Part shown: one piece after another, positions 1 through 9,485 of the stretch
Position numbering within the stretch: position 1 is the first letter of the stretch
How the letters are laid out: every line of letters begins with the position of its first letter
Assembly (NCBI GenBank): GCA_963700865.1
Contig: CAVOZC010000007.1
Location: forward strand, 124,001-188,000
Direction: 5' to 3'
DNA from: CAVOGJ01 sp963700865
Lineage (GTDB): Bacteria; Planctomycetota; Planctomycetia; Pirellulales; Pirellulaceae
DNA length: 64,000 bases
Program-made: the position numbers and the translations under genes
The notes under the pieces: model-generated
What the model was told of the DNA's origin: nothing
Databases searched by the model: none
Seen by the model: the letters and a program-made list of their open reading frames with translations, nothing else

Positions 1-1176
1 TGTTTTTCGCCGCCTGGGTGGCGACCAGTCTCGGGTTGCATCAGCTTCTGCTGCATTACGGTCAGCGGCCGGCGGCGCGTTGCGCGGCGTGGACGAAGTT
101 CGCGATCAGTCGCCTGGGTGATTTGGCCCTCCTGGGAGCGCTTGTGCTGACGTACACGGCGTTCCGCACGTTTGATTTCGCGGAACTATTCGCGGCGGTG
201 GATGGTTCGTCGGGGGCGGGTGCTCTGCCCCATCCCACGGCACATTGGATCGGCTGGCTGTTGGTGCTGGGGGCGGTGACCAAATCGGCGCAACTCCCTT
301 TCCACAGCTGGCTGCCGCAGACAATGGAGACGCCGACCCCGGTTTCGGCGTTGATGCATGCGGGCATCGTCAATGCTGGCGGCTATCTGGTGATCCGTAC
401 CAGTCCCTTGATTTCACTGACGCCCTCAGCGCTGATTTGCCTGGCGGCGGTGGGCGCCGCCACCGCTTGCTTTGCGTCCGTGGTCATGCTGACACAGACG
501 AGTATCAAGCGATCGTTGGCCTATTCCACGATCGCGCAGATGGGATTCATGATGTTGCAGTGTGGGCTGGGCGCCTTCTCGGCGGCCATGTTGCACATCC
601 TGGCTCATTCGCTTTACAAAGCCCACGCTTTCCTCGGTAGTGGTGGTGTGTTGACGCACCGCGCGGCGATGGACGGGGGCAAGCTTGAAACTCGCGATGG
701 CTTGGGCGGCGGTCGGCAGCTCGCTATTCGCGGCGGGCCTGACCGCCGCCGCCTTTTCGTTGGCCTTATTCGCCTTTGGCGTCGATCTGGCCGCGAAACC
801 GGGCGGTTTGGTGTTGGGCTTCATTTTTTGCCTGGCGTTGACGGCCTGGCTGTGGCGTGTGTTCACGGCCGGACGTCGCGAAACGCAGTTTGCCAGCATC
901 CTGGTCGTCGGCACGTTGGCGCTGGCTTACGTCGCGAGCTATACCCTGGTTGCACGGATCGTTGGTTCGAATCACGCTCTGCCCGCCTCCTCATTTCCAC
1001 CCGCCATCATCGCGACCGTTGTGGCCCTTGGATTTGCTTCCTTATTCGGGCTGCAAGCAGTTCTGCTGCACGGGCTGCGCACCCGCTGGTGGGAGGCGTT
1101 CTACGTCCACGCTTCGAATGGATTCTACGTCGATGCCGTCGTACGTCGCATCGTCCGTACCTTCGTGACCTCCTGA
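1..1176 (+). CDS. dabB: DabB, NuoL-like membrane subunit of the Dab inorganic-carbon transporter (5' end outside window, one frameshift)
   Basis: Proton-antiporter-type membrane protein that pairs with DabA to accumulate inorganic carbon. The visible part carries the conserved NuoL/MrpA core: a TKSAQLPFHSWLP segment, MHAGIVNAGGYLVIR, then SLAYSTIAQMGFM and ILAHSLYKAHAFL, each within hydrophobic helices. Identification as DabB rather than a complex I subunit rests on dabA starting 63 bases downstream. The frame is broken: it runs from the window start to about 675, and the C-terminal membrane part continues in another frame to the stop at 1174-1176. Removing one G from the GGGGG run at 674-678 joins the two as MDGASLKLAMAW, so an extra base there is the simplest explanation. 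The gene begins upstream of the window. Confidence 0.85.
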
Positions 1177-1239
1177 TCGCCCCGTTTTCATCGTTATTAC
1201 CATCCGGATATCCCTGTCCTGATAAGGAATTCGTCAATC

Positions 1240-3841
1240 ATGTCTGTGTTCACTCCGCCACATGAGGCCGGTCATGCCCGTAGTCGCCGAAAAGGTCTGG
1301 CTTTACCTCAGGCCGCCGCGACATCGACTGGCGTGCATGAGTTGCTCGATCGCGTCGGCAATAGGATCGCCCCGCTTTGGCCGCTTGACGACTATGTGGC
1401 AGTGAACCCGTTCGCGGGCCTGGCTGCGCACTCCTTTCTGGCGGCTCGCCGGCAGCTCCGTTCCTTTTCGGACTGTGAAACACTCATGCCACTCGCCTAC
1501 TACGCGGATCAACTCCGTCGTGGGGCGCTCAGCATTGCGGACCTCGAACAGGCGCTCGTCGATTGTCCTTCGCTGCCTGCGGACGGCCCGGTCGGCATGA
1601 CGGCGGAAGACATCTTCGCACAGCTGATGGCAATCCCGACGGGGACAGGTCTCGGTGACTTATCCGTTCCGGCTGCGAACCGGGCGCGTCGACTGCACAC
1701 CGTTTCCGAATCGCTCGATCGAGCCACCGGCTCGGAATGGACGGAGATCATTCTGGAAGAGATCGCCAAGGTGGCGGCCGCCCATTACGACGAAGGGCAG
1801 GCGTTCTGGAAGAGCCCTTGGCAGCACCTCTCGCTCTACGAGGCCTGGCAGCGTGCCATGCGGCACGACCGGCAAGTCGAGTTGCTCGGACTGACCGGAT
1901 TCCGCCAGCGGGTGGCAAAGCTCCCAGCGGATCCCGTCGAGGCCATCCCCATGCTGCTGCGTGACATTGGCGTGCCGACGCATCTCTGGGAACCCTTCCT
2001 CCTGTGCCAGCTCTTCACCATGCCCGGGTGGAGTGCCTGGGTGAGATACCAAGACGACGCGGCCCGTCGAAAGGGCGAGGATTCGGCGGAACTCACTGGC
2101 TTGCTGGCCATTCGGCTAGCCTTACGAGGCGGCTCTGGCGCGGGTCTTCGCCCCCCAGATCGATTGGGAGGCGTCAACTTGGGCGGTGGCGGAGCAGGAC
2201 GCCGCAGACTCGGAGGAATCTGGTGCGGCCTCAGTACGCTATGCATTGCTCCGCGCCAGCGAACTGCGTTACCGCCGCGAACTGCTGGATGCCTTGTCCG
2301 CCGGCAACGGTGTGACGACGGCTGCGGATGCCGCCAGCATCCCCGACGCGGAACCCGTGCGTAAAGCGGCACAGATGGTGTTTTGCATCGACGTCCGCTC
2401 GGAGCGCATGCGACGCCACTTGGAGGCGGGCGGCGAAATTCAGACTTGTGGTTTTGCGGGGTTCTTTGGCCTGCCTCTCGAATATGTGCGGCTGGGCAGC
2501 ACGCGTGGGACGGGCCAGGTCCCCATCTTGTTGACGCCACAATTCCAGCTTGCCGAAAGCTTGAGAGGCACAGACGGCCAAGGAAATGCGCAGGCCTTGC
2601 GGCGCCGCCTGACCTGGCGGCAAATGCGCCAGGCCTGGAAGACGCTACAGTCGTCGGCCGTCAGTTGTTTTTCGTTTGTCGAGTCTTCCGGCTTGATGTA
2701 CGGGGTACGGTTGTTGAGTCGGAGCTGCGGTTTCGCGCGTCCGACCAACGATGGTCGTTATGACGGAGTGGCTCGTTCCGACCGACCGCGCCTGGGGCCA
2801 ACCTTGCAGGGTTTGCATCAGCAAGGAATCACCACTTCGCGTCAAGCGGACTTGGCCGAATCGGTGTTAAAGGGCATCGGGCTGACCGAGCATTTCGCGC
2901 GGTTGGTCGTCTTTTGCGGACACGGCAGCCAGACGGAAAACAATCCGCTGCAAGCCGGTTTGGACTGTGGCGCTTGTGGGGGGCACGCCGGCGAGCCCAA
3001 TGCGCGATTCGCCGCATTACTGCTGAACCAGCCATCGATTCGGCAAACGCTCGCCGAGCGAGGTATTCACATCCCCGAGGACGTGCACTTCATGGCGGCT
3101 CTCCACAACACGACGACGGATCACCTTGAGTTCTTCGATCTCGATCAGGTACCCGCATCCCACCAGGCTGAACTGCATCGGCTCTGGTTGCACACACGTG
3201 CTGCCTCCGAGCAAACGCGTATGGAACGGCTTCCAAGCCTGTCCAGCCAGCGTGTGTCGAGTCTTCTGCAACGCAGTCGCGACTGGTCTGAAGTACGACC
3301 CGAGTGGGGATTGGCCGGTAATGCGGCGTTCATTGCGGCACCGCGTAGCCTTACCGGCTCGGTCGATCTGGGGGGCCGCACGTTCCTGCATGATTACCAG
3401 TGCGACGCCGATCCCGAGGGCACGTTGCTCGAACAGATCATGACGGCGCCTCTCGTCGTGGCTCACTTGATCAACATGCAGTATTACGCGTCCACGGTGG
3501 ACAACCTCCATCTGGGGAGCGGCACGAAAACGATCCATAATGTCGTCGGTGGATTTGGCGTCCATGCCGGAAATGGGGGAGACCTGCTTACCGGCCTGGC
3601 TTGGCAGTCACTTTACACCGGTACCCAACTGGCGCATCAGCCGTTGCGGCTGCTCGCGGTGATCGCGGCGCCACGGGCGATGATTGAGAGCATCCTTCAA
3701 AAGCACGAGCAGCTTGCCACATTACTGGCGAATGAATGGTTGCATCTGGTCGCCGTGGAGGGGGATGCGTTCTACAGCTTGACGCCTGAACAAAGCTGGG
3801 AAGAGCTACAGTCGATCCCGACGCTGCAACCATGTGTCTGA
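1240..3841 (+). CDS. dabA: DabA, DUF2309 subunit of inorganic-carbon transporter (one frameshift)
   Basis: Large cytoplasmic, zinc-binding, beta-carbonic-anhydrase-like partner of DabB, thought to hydrate CO2 vectorially. ATG at 1240 follows AAGGAA. The protein is about 866 residues after correction, normal for the family. The N-terminal part has the family's DYVAVNPFAGL motif. The four expected zinc ligands are all visible: Cys and Asp in FCIDVRSE (about residues 381 and 383), His in FCGHGSQ (about 561) and Cys in DCGACGGH (about 576). The reading frame shifts at about 2122-2123; removing one T there gives LAIRLAYEAALARVFAPQ, which joins the N-terminal frame (1240 to about 2120) to the C-terminal frame (to 3841). 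Read-out as a working protein depends on that base being an error. Confidence 0.92.
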
Positions 3842-3882
3842 ATCAGTCCAGCATTTCACCGGACCACATCAAGGAACCATCC

Positions 3883-4479
3883 ATGATCAATACCGCCACG
3901 ACCCCTGAGTTGACCAATCCCCTCATTTCGCAACTGGACGAGTTGTTGCGGGACCAAGCCTCCCCCGACTGGCTGGTCATCGCTCACAGCGATGCCCACT
4001 TGATCCAGCGCATTTCCACGGCACTCGACGAGCAAGCGGTTTTGCTGGCCGTTCCCCAGTCGGCTTGGGACCTGAACGGCGGGCGGTTGTCCGAGGCCAT
4101 CTGCTGGGCTCTCAACACACACGCGATTACCCGCCTGATGCTCATAGGTCATTCGCAGGGAATCGCCGCTCGGACCGCGGCCCGGATGGTTGGTGGGGCC
4201 AGGGGACAAGAGAACCCCGTCGACACTCCTCCTAAATCGAGCTACCGCAGCCTGTTGGCAGGTGCCTCTCAAGCCCAATCGCAGTTGCAGCAGGCGCAGC
4301 ATTGCTTTGCGGAGCAGTTTGGGCAGTTGTCCCGACTGAATGACGTGGCGGCGGGCGCAGCGGCCGGTAGCCTGCAATTGCAGGGGCTGTTCTACCTCGC
4401 GGAGAGTGGCGTCTTTTTTGTGCTCGACGCCGAGCGACAGGTCTACTATTCGCTACTGGATGCGTCCGCCTGCGCGTGA
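3883..4479 (+). CDS. Carbonic-anhydrase-like protein linked to dabAB
   Basis: A 198-residue protein whose ATG at 3883 follows AAGGAA; the open frame extends upstream to 3832 but the internal ATG has the better ribosome site. The middle reads RLMLIGHSQGIAAR, resembling the beta-carbonic anhydrase stretch around its His ligand, and the end (YLAESGVFFVLDAERQVYY) resembles the terminal strand of that fold. The Cys ligands expected of an active beta-CA are not evident: the only cysteines sit elsewhere. I infer a catalytically dead CA paralogue that is an accessory or regulatory partner of DabAB, supported by its position 41 bases after dabA on the same strand. The family match is by eye and not certain. 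Confidence 0.5.
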   Translation: MINTATTPELTNPLISQLDELLRDQASPDWLVIAHSDAHLIQRISTALDEQAVLLAVPQSAWDLNGGRLSEAICWALNTHAITRLMLIGHSQGIAARTAARMVGGARGQENPVDTPPKSSYRSLLAGASQAQSQLQQAQHCFAEQFGQLSRLNDVAAGAAAGSLQLQGLFYLAESGVFFVLDAERQVYYSLLDASACA

Positions 4480-5180
4480 GGGTCGAGGGCCCGGTAGATT
4501 GTGGCCCGAAACTGGCGACTGAGATCGGTTGGTCCGGAAAGCTGGGTCCAGACCAGGGCGATCAAATCCTGCTGCGGATCGACAAAGAAGAAGGTGGCGC
4601 CACCGCCGCCCCAACCAAACGACCCCACACTGCCCGGCTGATTGCTGCGAGCCACATCGGTACACACCTGAATGCCAAACCCATATCCCCAGCCAGGTCG
4701 GAAGTCGCCCGACAGCTGGTTCGACGTCATCAGCTGGACGGCATTCTCCGAGACGACACGTACGGATTCGAGTTGTCCACCCCGAGGTGTGCCGCGGCAA
4801 GTCTCGCATCGTGATCGGCCTGCGTAAGGCGAGGTGCCGCGAGCCAGCCGGTGCCTCGGCATCATAGACCTTGAGGTCGGCGAAGGCGGGAACAAACTTC
4901 GTCACGGGGTCGTCGAGCCGGAAGAGGCCTTCGTCGTACAAAATGAGCGCGGCGACCGTCGTGATGGGCTTTGTCATGGAATAGATACGAAAGATCGTAT
5001 CCGGCGTGAGCGGTAGCCCGCCGTCGATATCGCGTTGGCCATAACATTCGAAATAACAGATCTGATCGCGTCGTGACACGACGGCCCCAATTCCCGGCAA
5101 TTCCCGCTGGTCGGCCTGCTGGCGGACGCGCTGACGAAACTGCTCCAGCACCTCGCCCGACAGACCTATCGAGGCTTCTG
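4446..5180 (-). pseudogene. Serine hydrolase (beta-lactamase/class C PBP family), internally deleted
   Basis: Remnant of a secreted or periplasmic beta-lactamase-like esterase. The N-terminal part, read leftward from about 5180, has the SxxK motif in YSMTKPIT and continues to the conserved RDLPRHTSG. It then jumps directly, in another frame, to GGQLESVRVVSENAVQLMT, which in family members lies some 130-150 residues later, so the YxN region is missing. The C-terminal FGWGGGGATFFFVD segment is present and ends at a TAG at 4446-4448, overlapping the tail of the convergent carbonic-anhydrase-like gene by 34 bases. The junction near 4779-4786 is a GC-rich spot (TCGGGG), consistent with a short-homology deletion. 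The original start cannot be found because the upstream DNA is a repeat array. Confidence 0.8.
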
Positions 5181-5728
5181 TCGGTTGTCTACCGTTGACG
5201 TTGATCCCGCCGTGAGCCGTAGGCGCTAGCCTCGGGCGGCTGCGCGTCACGGGTATGTACTCCCTGTCGGTTGTCTACCGTTGACGTTCATCCCGCCGTG
5301 AGCCGTAGGCGCTAGCCTCGGGCGGCTGCGCGTCACGGGTATGTGCTCCCTGTCGGTTGTCTACCGTTGACGTTGATCCCGACGTGAGCCGTAGGCGCTA
5401 GCCTCGGGCGGCTGCGCGTCACGGGTATGTGCTCCCTGTCGGTTGTCTACCGTTGACGTTGATCCCGCCGTGAGCCGTAGGCGCTAGCCTCGGGCGGCTG
5501 CGCGTCACGGGTATGTGCTCCCTGTCGGTTGTCTACCGTTGACGTTGATCCCGCCGTGAGCCGTAGGCGCTAGCCTCGGGCGGCTGCGCGTCACGGGTAT
5601 GTACTCCCTGTCCGTTGTCTACCGTTGACGTTGATCCCGACGTGAGCCGTAGGCGTTAGCCTCGGGTGGCTGCGCGTCACGGGTATGTACTCCCTGTCGG
5701 TTGTCTGCCGTTGACGTTCATCCCGACA
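5181..5728. repeat. Tandem array of an 86-bp palindrome-containing repeat, about 6.4 copies
   Basis: The start TCGGTTGTCTACCGTTGACG recurs at 5181, 5267, 5353, 5439, 5525, 5611 (one mismatch) and 5697, an exact 86-base period; the last copy is truncated. Each unit holds an imperfect inverted repeat from GTGAGCCGTAGGC to GGCTGCGCGTCAC, with a smaller perfect stem AGGC-GCTA-GCCT inside. Copies differ by only a few bases (CCGCC/CCGAC, GTAC/GTGC), implying recent expansion. There are no unique spacers. The array abuts the broken 5' end of the serine hydrolase. Confidence 0.95.
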
Positions 5729-5798
5729 TGCACTCTCGGCGCAAGCCGTGACCTTACCCACAATTCTTTGCGGCTTACAACATGGGCCAGGCAAACGG

Positions 5799-5815
5799 CA
5801 GGGCCTTCGGCCCTG
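5799..5815. terminator. Short GC-rich hairpin downstream of FabZ-like gene
   Basis: CAGGGCC-TTC-GGCCCTG forms a perfect 7-bp stem about 37 bases after the stop of the leftward FabZ-like gene. No T-run follows, so it is only a candidate transcript end. The rest of 5729-5851 holds nothing recognisable. Confidence 0.3.
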
Positions 5816-5851
5816 GGCCAGCACGTCTGTCTGGGCCCGACGCGTGCCGGG

Positions 5852-6344
5852 CTAACGGGCTTGCAACACACGCGACTTGACATTCATCAATTGAAAACCG
5901 TTCCGCATAATCGTGTGGTCGTCCACGGTCACGGACGCGGAAAAATCGAAGACGTTGCTCAGGTGCTCCAGCAGTTGCACGTGCACGCGGAGGGTGTCTC
6001 CCGGGCGAGCCAAACGACGATAACGGGCGTGGGTGATCTTCACCAGCAGTCCGAGTGCGTATTCGTTGAAGAACGGGTCGTGGGTGTTGTAGGTCTGCAT
6101 CGGGTTGTAGCGGGCCGCGATCAGAATCCCCGCCGACTGCGTGGTCAGCTCTTGCATCATCGCGCCGGGCAAGATCGTGCGCACCCGGGAAATGGCCCTT
6201 GATGAAAAACGCGTCCGGCGGAACCGTCATTTCGGTCATGATCTCGGCAGCACCGATCGATTGAATCCGCTCCACCAGCAGGTACGGTGGACGATGGTGG
6301 AGATAGTCTTCCACGTGATCAAAGTCATGCTGATAGTAGGGCAT
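5852..6344 (-). CDS. FabZ/FabA-like beta-hydroxyacyl-ACP dehydratase (one frameshift)
   Basis: Hotdog-fold dehydratase of about 164 residues. The start at 6344 (MPYYQHDFDHVEDYLHHR) leads into the PYLLVERI segment typical of FabZ, then the catalytic-His motif GHFPG, and after a frame change RTILPGAMMQE with the catalytic Glu position. The two halves lie in different frames; adding one base near 6184-6188, in a CCCGGG context, restores HFPG-x-RTILPGAMM. The C-terminal half (VKITHARYRRLARPGD) is normal. It is the last gene of a leftward group with an SRPBCC protein and an HHxxxDG acyltransferase, so it may modify a special acyl chain rather than serve primary fatty acid synthesis. Substrate is not known. 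Confidence 0.8.
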
Positions 6345-6522
6345 GGTCGCGATTTCCAGGCTGAGGTAAAGGGTGGCAGCGGTCGTTTGACGAGCGTCCG
6401 GATAGAATCAAGTCGGGCGACCGATCCCGATCCTCGTACAAACTTGCGGTGACGACAACCGCAGGGGTGGCCACCTCTTCGAAAGCTGTTGCCCCGGCCG
6501 CGTCCGGCCGTGGTCTGTGACT

Positions 6523-7306
6523 TTAGCAGATTCCCAGGATCGAGCCCTCCAGGGCGGCCACGGGTGCGCTCGTTGTCGGTCAGCGGCACGTCCAGGTAGC
6601 GGGGCAGCGATGCTCGCTGATCGCTTTCGGCCAGCCAGCGAGCCACGCAGTAGGCGTCCTGCTGGTCCGCGGTCCGCCCCTCTCGAGGATAGCGGTTGCG
6701 GAAGATGGAAGGGAACATCTCGGCCAGCAGTGATTTCCCCGCAGGAACGTTCCAGCCGTCGAAAGGCCAGAAGTGAATTCGGTCACCGGCTTCCTGGCGA
6801 ATCCGCCTCAGCCAGGGAAGCCCCGCGTAGGTTGACTTGGCCACGCTCCCCTGGACGTCGAATTGAAACACCGACTTGGCGGAGGACGTCCATTGCTCGG
6901 TAATCCGCAACTCACCATTCGAACCGGTACGATCGGGCGGCCCCTCCGGGCGGTAGCGTAGAAAGTCGACGTAGGTGTGGTCCAGGTCCGTGGGCCAGTG
7001 TTCACAGAAATCGTCGAGAAACTCGGGCCAGGAGGTCAAGCGGTAGCGCTGGAAATAACTCCAGGGAAACGAAAAGCCGTGATCGATTCCGGCCACAAAC
7101 CTCACGTTCTTGTGGGCTTGCTGGATCAGCCATGCGGCGATTTCCTTGCGATTCCAGTTTCGCTTGGCCTTCTCGGAGTGGGCAGGCGACAAAATTGCGC
7201 GGGGCGTTTCCGCGTCAAAGGCGGCATAGACCTGCAGGGCGGGCGTTCGTGACGTCGGCGTCTCACGACCGGAGTAATCGATGCCGATATGGAGGTCGAA
7301 CTGCAT
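6523..7306 (-). CDS. Conserved hypothetical protein with IGIDYSG N-terminus (one frameshift near 3' end)
   Basis: About 260 residues. The start reads MQFDLHIGIDYSGRETP, a G-x-D-x-S/T-G type loop of the RNase H/actin-like fold, and later AGIDHGFSFP and PFDGWNVP, which suggests a DUF429-like nuclease-fold protein. I do not recognise a function. The end of the natural frame is shifted: the run NERTRGRPGG becomes NERTVAALEGSILGIC followed by TAA at 6523-6525 if one G is removed from the GGG at 6561-6564. Without that correction the frame runs on into the FabZ-like gene antisense to nothing, which is implausible. It sits between the SRPBCC and FabZ-like genes on the same strand. Confidence 0.55.
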
Positions 7307-7386
7307 CTGAGATCGGCACCTGAAATGTGGTGGCAGCAGGCCGGTCGCCCCACATCGCGAATGGCCTGATCACAAGTGATCCTTGC

Positions 7387-7821
7387 TTACCCCTCGCAAT
7401 GGACCTTGACGGCGTCCATATCGCTTTCCACGGCCTTCGCCACCATGTCGCGAACCATGGACGTCATGAGCTTGGCCATCATGCCTTGGGCCGTTGCTTG
7501 CATTAGTAATTCCATTTCAACTTAATCGCCGGCCGGTTGGACCGTGAACGTCGAATCCCAGATGGTGCCGTGCGCGTTGGCAACCAGCCGAATGCGCTCG
7601 TTCTCCACGTATTCGGTCACCACCAGTTCCGTCTGGAACTCTTTGCCTTTCATGATGCGCGTCTCGCGAAAGCGAGTGCCCAGCCCCTGCTGTTGTGCGG
7701 ACAGAATCTGCACATCCGTAATGTGTGGGATCGCCTGAGAGAACTGGCGAATGTCGGCTAATGTCGAGAAGACCTTCTCAAGGGGGGCGTTGATCGTGCG
7801 TGTCGTGCGAATCGGTTTCAT
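7387..7821 (-). CDS. SRPBCC (polyketide cyclase/START-like) protein interrupted by an in-frame TAA
   Basis: The start MKPIRTTRTINAPLEKVFS at 7821 is the standard opening of SRPBCC ligand-binding proteins, followed by HITDVQILS and GTRFRETRIMKGKE. The frame meets TAA at 7522-7524 after 99 residues, right after FTVQPAGD. The same frame then continues without another stop for 44 codons (VEMELLMQATAQGMMAKLM...VHCEG) to TAA at 7387-7389. That tail is the amphipathic C-terminal helix expected of a ~145-residue family member. So the stop is either a nonsense mutation or a base error. The protein probably binds a hydrophobic ligand; the upstream neighbour is an acyltransferase-like gene. Confidence 0.7.
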
Positions 7822-7871
7822 CTCTACCTCGCGGCATGAAAGACGGCTTCGTCCTGGCGCCCATTTTAGGT

Positions 7872-9299
7872 TCAAGTCGCGATTTCGGGCAGCACGGGTG
7901 TCGGCGGCGAGGGGGAGTGCGGATCAGCGGGAGGAAACCTGCCGGCGGTCGGGGACAACCGACCACTTTCGCGTCGCTGGGACTCCGCGCTACCTGTCCG
8001 ATCCATCCACGCGCAAACGCTGGCAGCCAGGTGATCAAGGAATGCGTGAGCCGTGGAGGGGGCCAGGCGGCCGCGATCGTATCCAGCGGTCAGCTGTAAT
8101 TGGCCGCGAAACGTATAAATCATGACGGCCAGCGGCGTGTCGTGTCGACGCAAGGTGGGTGTCGCCTCGAAGGCCTGAACACATTCTGGCAGCCCGTCGA
8201 TGATCCCCAGATTGCTGATACAACAGCTCACCATATGCTCATGGCCCTGCAAATACCGGCGCATCCGTTCCAAACGCCGTGGCCCGATCTGGATCGTTCG
8301 CCAGACGATCAAGCCCATATATTGCTTGAGGAATCGCATACGCTTGGCGACCGACCTGGCAAATGACGCGGAGCCATTGACATCGCGGCAGCGGGCATCC
8401 ATGTAGAGAAAACTCATCTTATTGGCACACGTGTCGAGGTCTCCGTGTTCCGGTCGCATATCGATCGGCATGATCAAGCGAATGATCGCCCGGCTCGTTC
8501 TGGCTACCGCTGAGCCCTCGGCGATCGCCCGAAAGACGAGCGTGGCAAACAAGTCATTGACGGTCATGGAGATGGATCGCACACCTTCACGCACGGCGGT
8601 TGTTGTGTCGCGCGTGAAACATAAGCTGTACGTCTCCAACGCGACCTGGTCGGTCGTTGACGGTGTGGCGCCGGGAAAGGGCATCGCCGCTCGGCCTAAC
8701 CCCCGCCAGAGGTACCACCAGCCGGTGAAGAGTCGCAGGCAGCCCCCGGCAAAGGTGATTCGCGTCCGCGCGCGGTGCCGCAGGCTGGCCCAGGATGCCT
8801 GTCGCTCCTCGGCTTGTCGACGTGAAACAACCTCGCTCCCGGACGGGTCGGCATAGTCCGCAAAAAAGTCGCGTTCCAACTGTAACGCTCCCCGACCATC
8901 CGCGCAGGCGTGATGGTACTCGAACCAGATCGTGTCGTTGGAGTACCAAAGCCGGATGCCAGGTTCGCGTTCGAGATTGATTCCTGGTACCGACTCGTAT
9001 GGCTCGGGCGAGCGATCGCGCACCCGCTGTGCGGGTTTCAACGCGCTCGCCTGCCAGCTCGCCTTGCCGCCTCCATCGTCGTGGATTTCGCAAAAGGGGA
9101 GTGGGTGCCGAATCGAGGCACGCGCAAATGCCGCCAGCAGCCGCGGCTTGTTGACGTCCTCGTCGAGAACGTACTTGTGGAAAAAAGAAAGCGAGTTACC
9201 GGGGAGGTCTTCGGCCAACCAAAATCGCTCGATGGGAGACAAGCCAAGCCGGGGTGACGGAGGGGCGAGCGGCGAAACGGGCAAGCGCGAGTCGGTCAT
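7872..9299 (-). CDS. CoA-dependent acyltransferase-like protein (condensation/WS-DGAT superfamily)
   Basis: A 475-residue protein with the superfamily's catalytic motif HHxxxDG seen as YHHACADGRGA (about residues 129-135), preceded by the usual N-terminal LSPIERFWLAED. The second half has TVNDLFATLVFRAI and a segment ending SNLGIIDG, comparable with the floor-loop region of condensation-fold enzymes. It probably transfers an acyl group to an alcohol or amine; whether it is a wax-ester synthase, a mycocerosyltransferase-like or polyketide-associated enzyme cannot be said. It heads the leftward group including SRPBCC and FabZ-like genes (50 bases to the SRPBCC start), suggesting one lipid-modifying pathway. 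The C-terminal 40 residues are Pro/Ser/Arg-rich and poorly constrained. Confidence 0.65.
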   Translation of the reverse strand: MTDSRLPVSPLAPPSPRLGLSPIERFWLAEDLPGNSLSFFHKYVLDEDVNKPRLLAAFARASIRHPLPFCEIHDDGGGKASWQASALKPAQRVRDRSPEPYESVPGINLEREPGIRLWYSNDTIWFEYHHACADGRGALQLERDFFADYADPSGSEVVSRRQAEERQASWASLRHRARTRITFAGGCLRLFTGWWYLWRGLGRAAMPFPGATPSTTDQVALETYSLCFTRDTTTAVREGVRSISMTVNDLFATLVFRAIAEGSAVARTSRAIIRLIMPIDMRPEHGDLDTCANKMSFLYMDARCRDVNGSASFARSVAKRMRFLKQYMGLIVWRTIQIGPRRLERMRRYLQGHEHMVSCCISNLGIIDGLPECVQAFEATPTLRRHDTPLAVMIYTFRGQLQLTAGYDRGRLAPSTAHAFLDHLAASVCAWMDRTGSAESQRRESGRLSPTAGRFPPADPHSPSPPTPVLPEIAT

Positions 9300-9485
9300 G
9301 ATGCCACCCTGATCTGGAGAATCGCCTAGGTACGTGAGCCGACTGGGGCCCTTCCATGGTTGTCATTCCCGCCGCCCCGATCGTCCCTTAAAATCAGTAA
9401 CAGAACGGGAACCGCCCGTCAAAGGTGATTTCTTCCCTTTCGCCACGATTTCACACCCGTTCGTTGTCGTGAAAGGTGCTCGATC

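Noticed and set aside
5181..5728. Possible CRISPR or coding tandem repeat
   Set aside because: Whole 86-base unit repeats without spacers, and the frames found through it are shadows of the repeat.
7522..7524. Recoding (selenocysteine or pyrrolysine) of the SRPBCC stop
   Set aside because: The codon is TAA, not TGA or TAG, so a mutation or base error is simpler.
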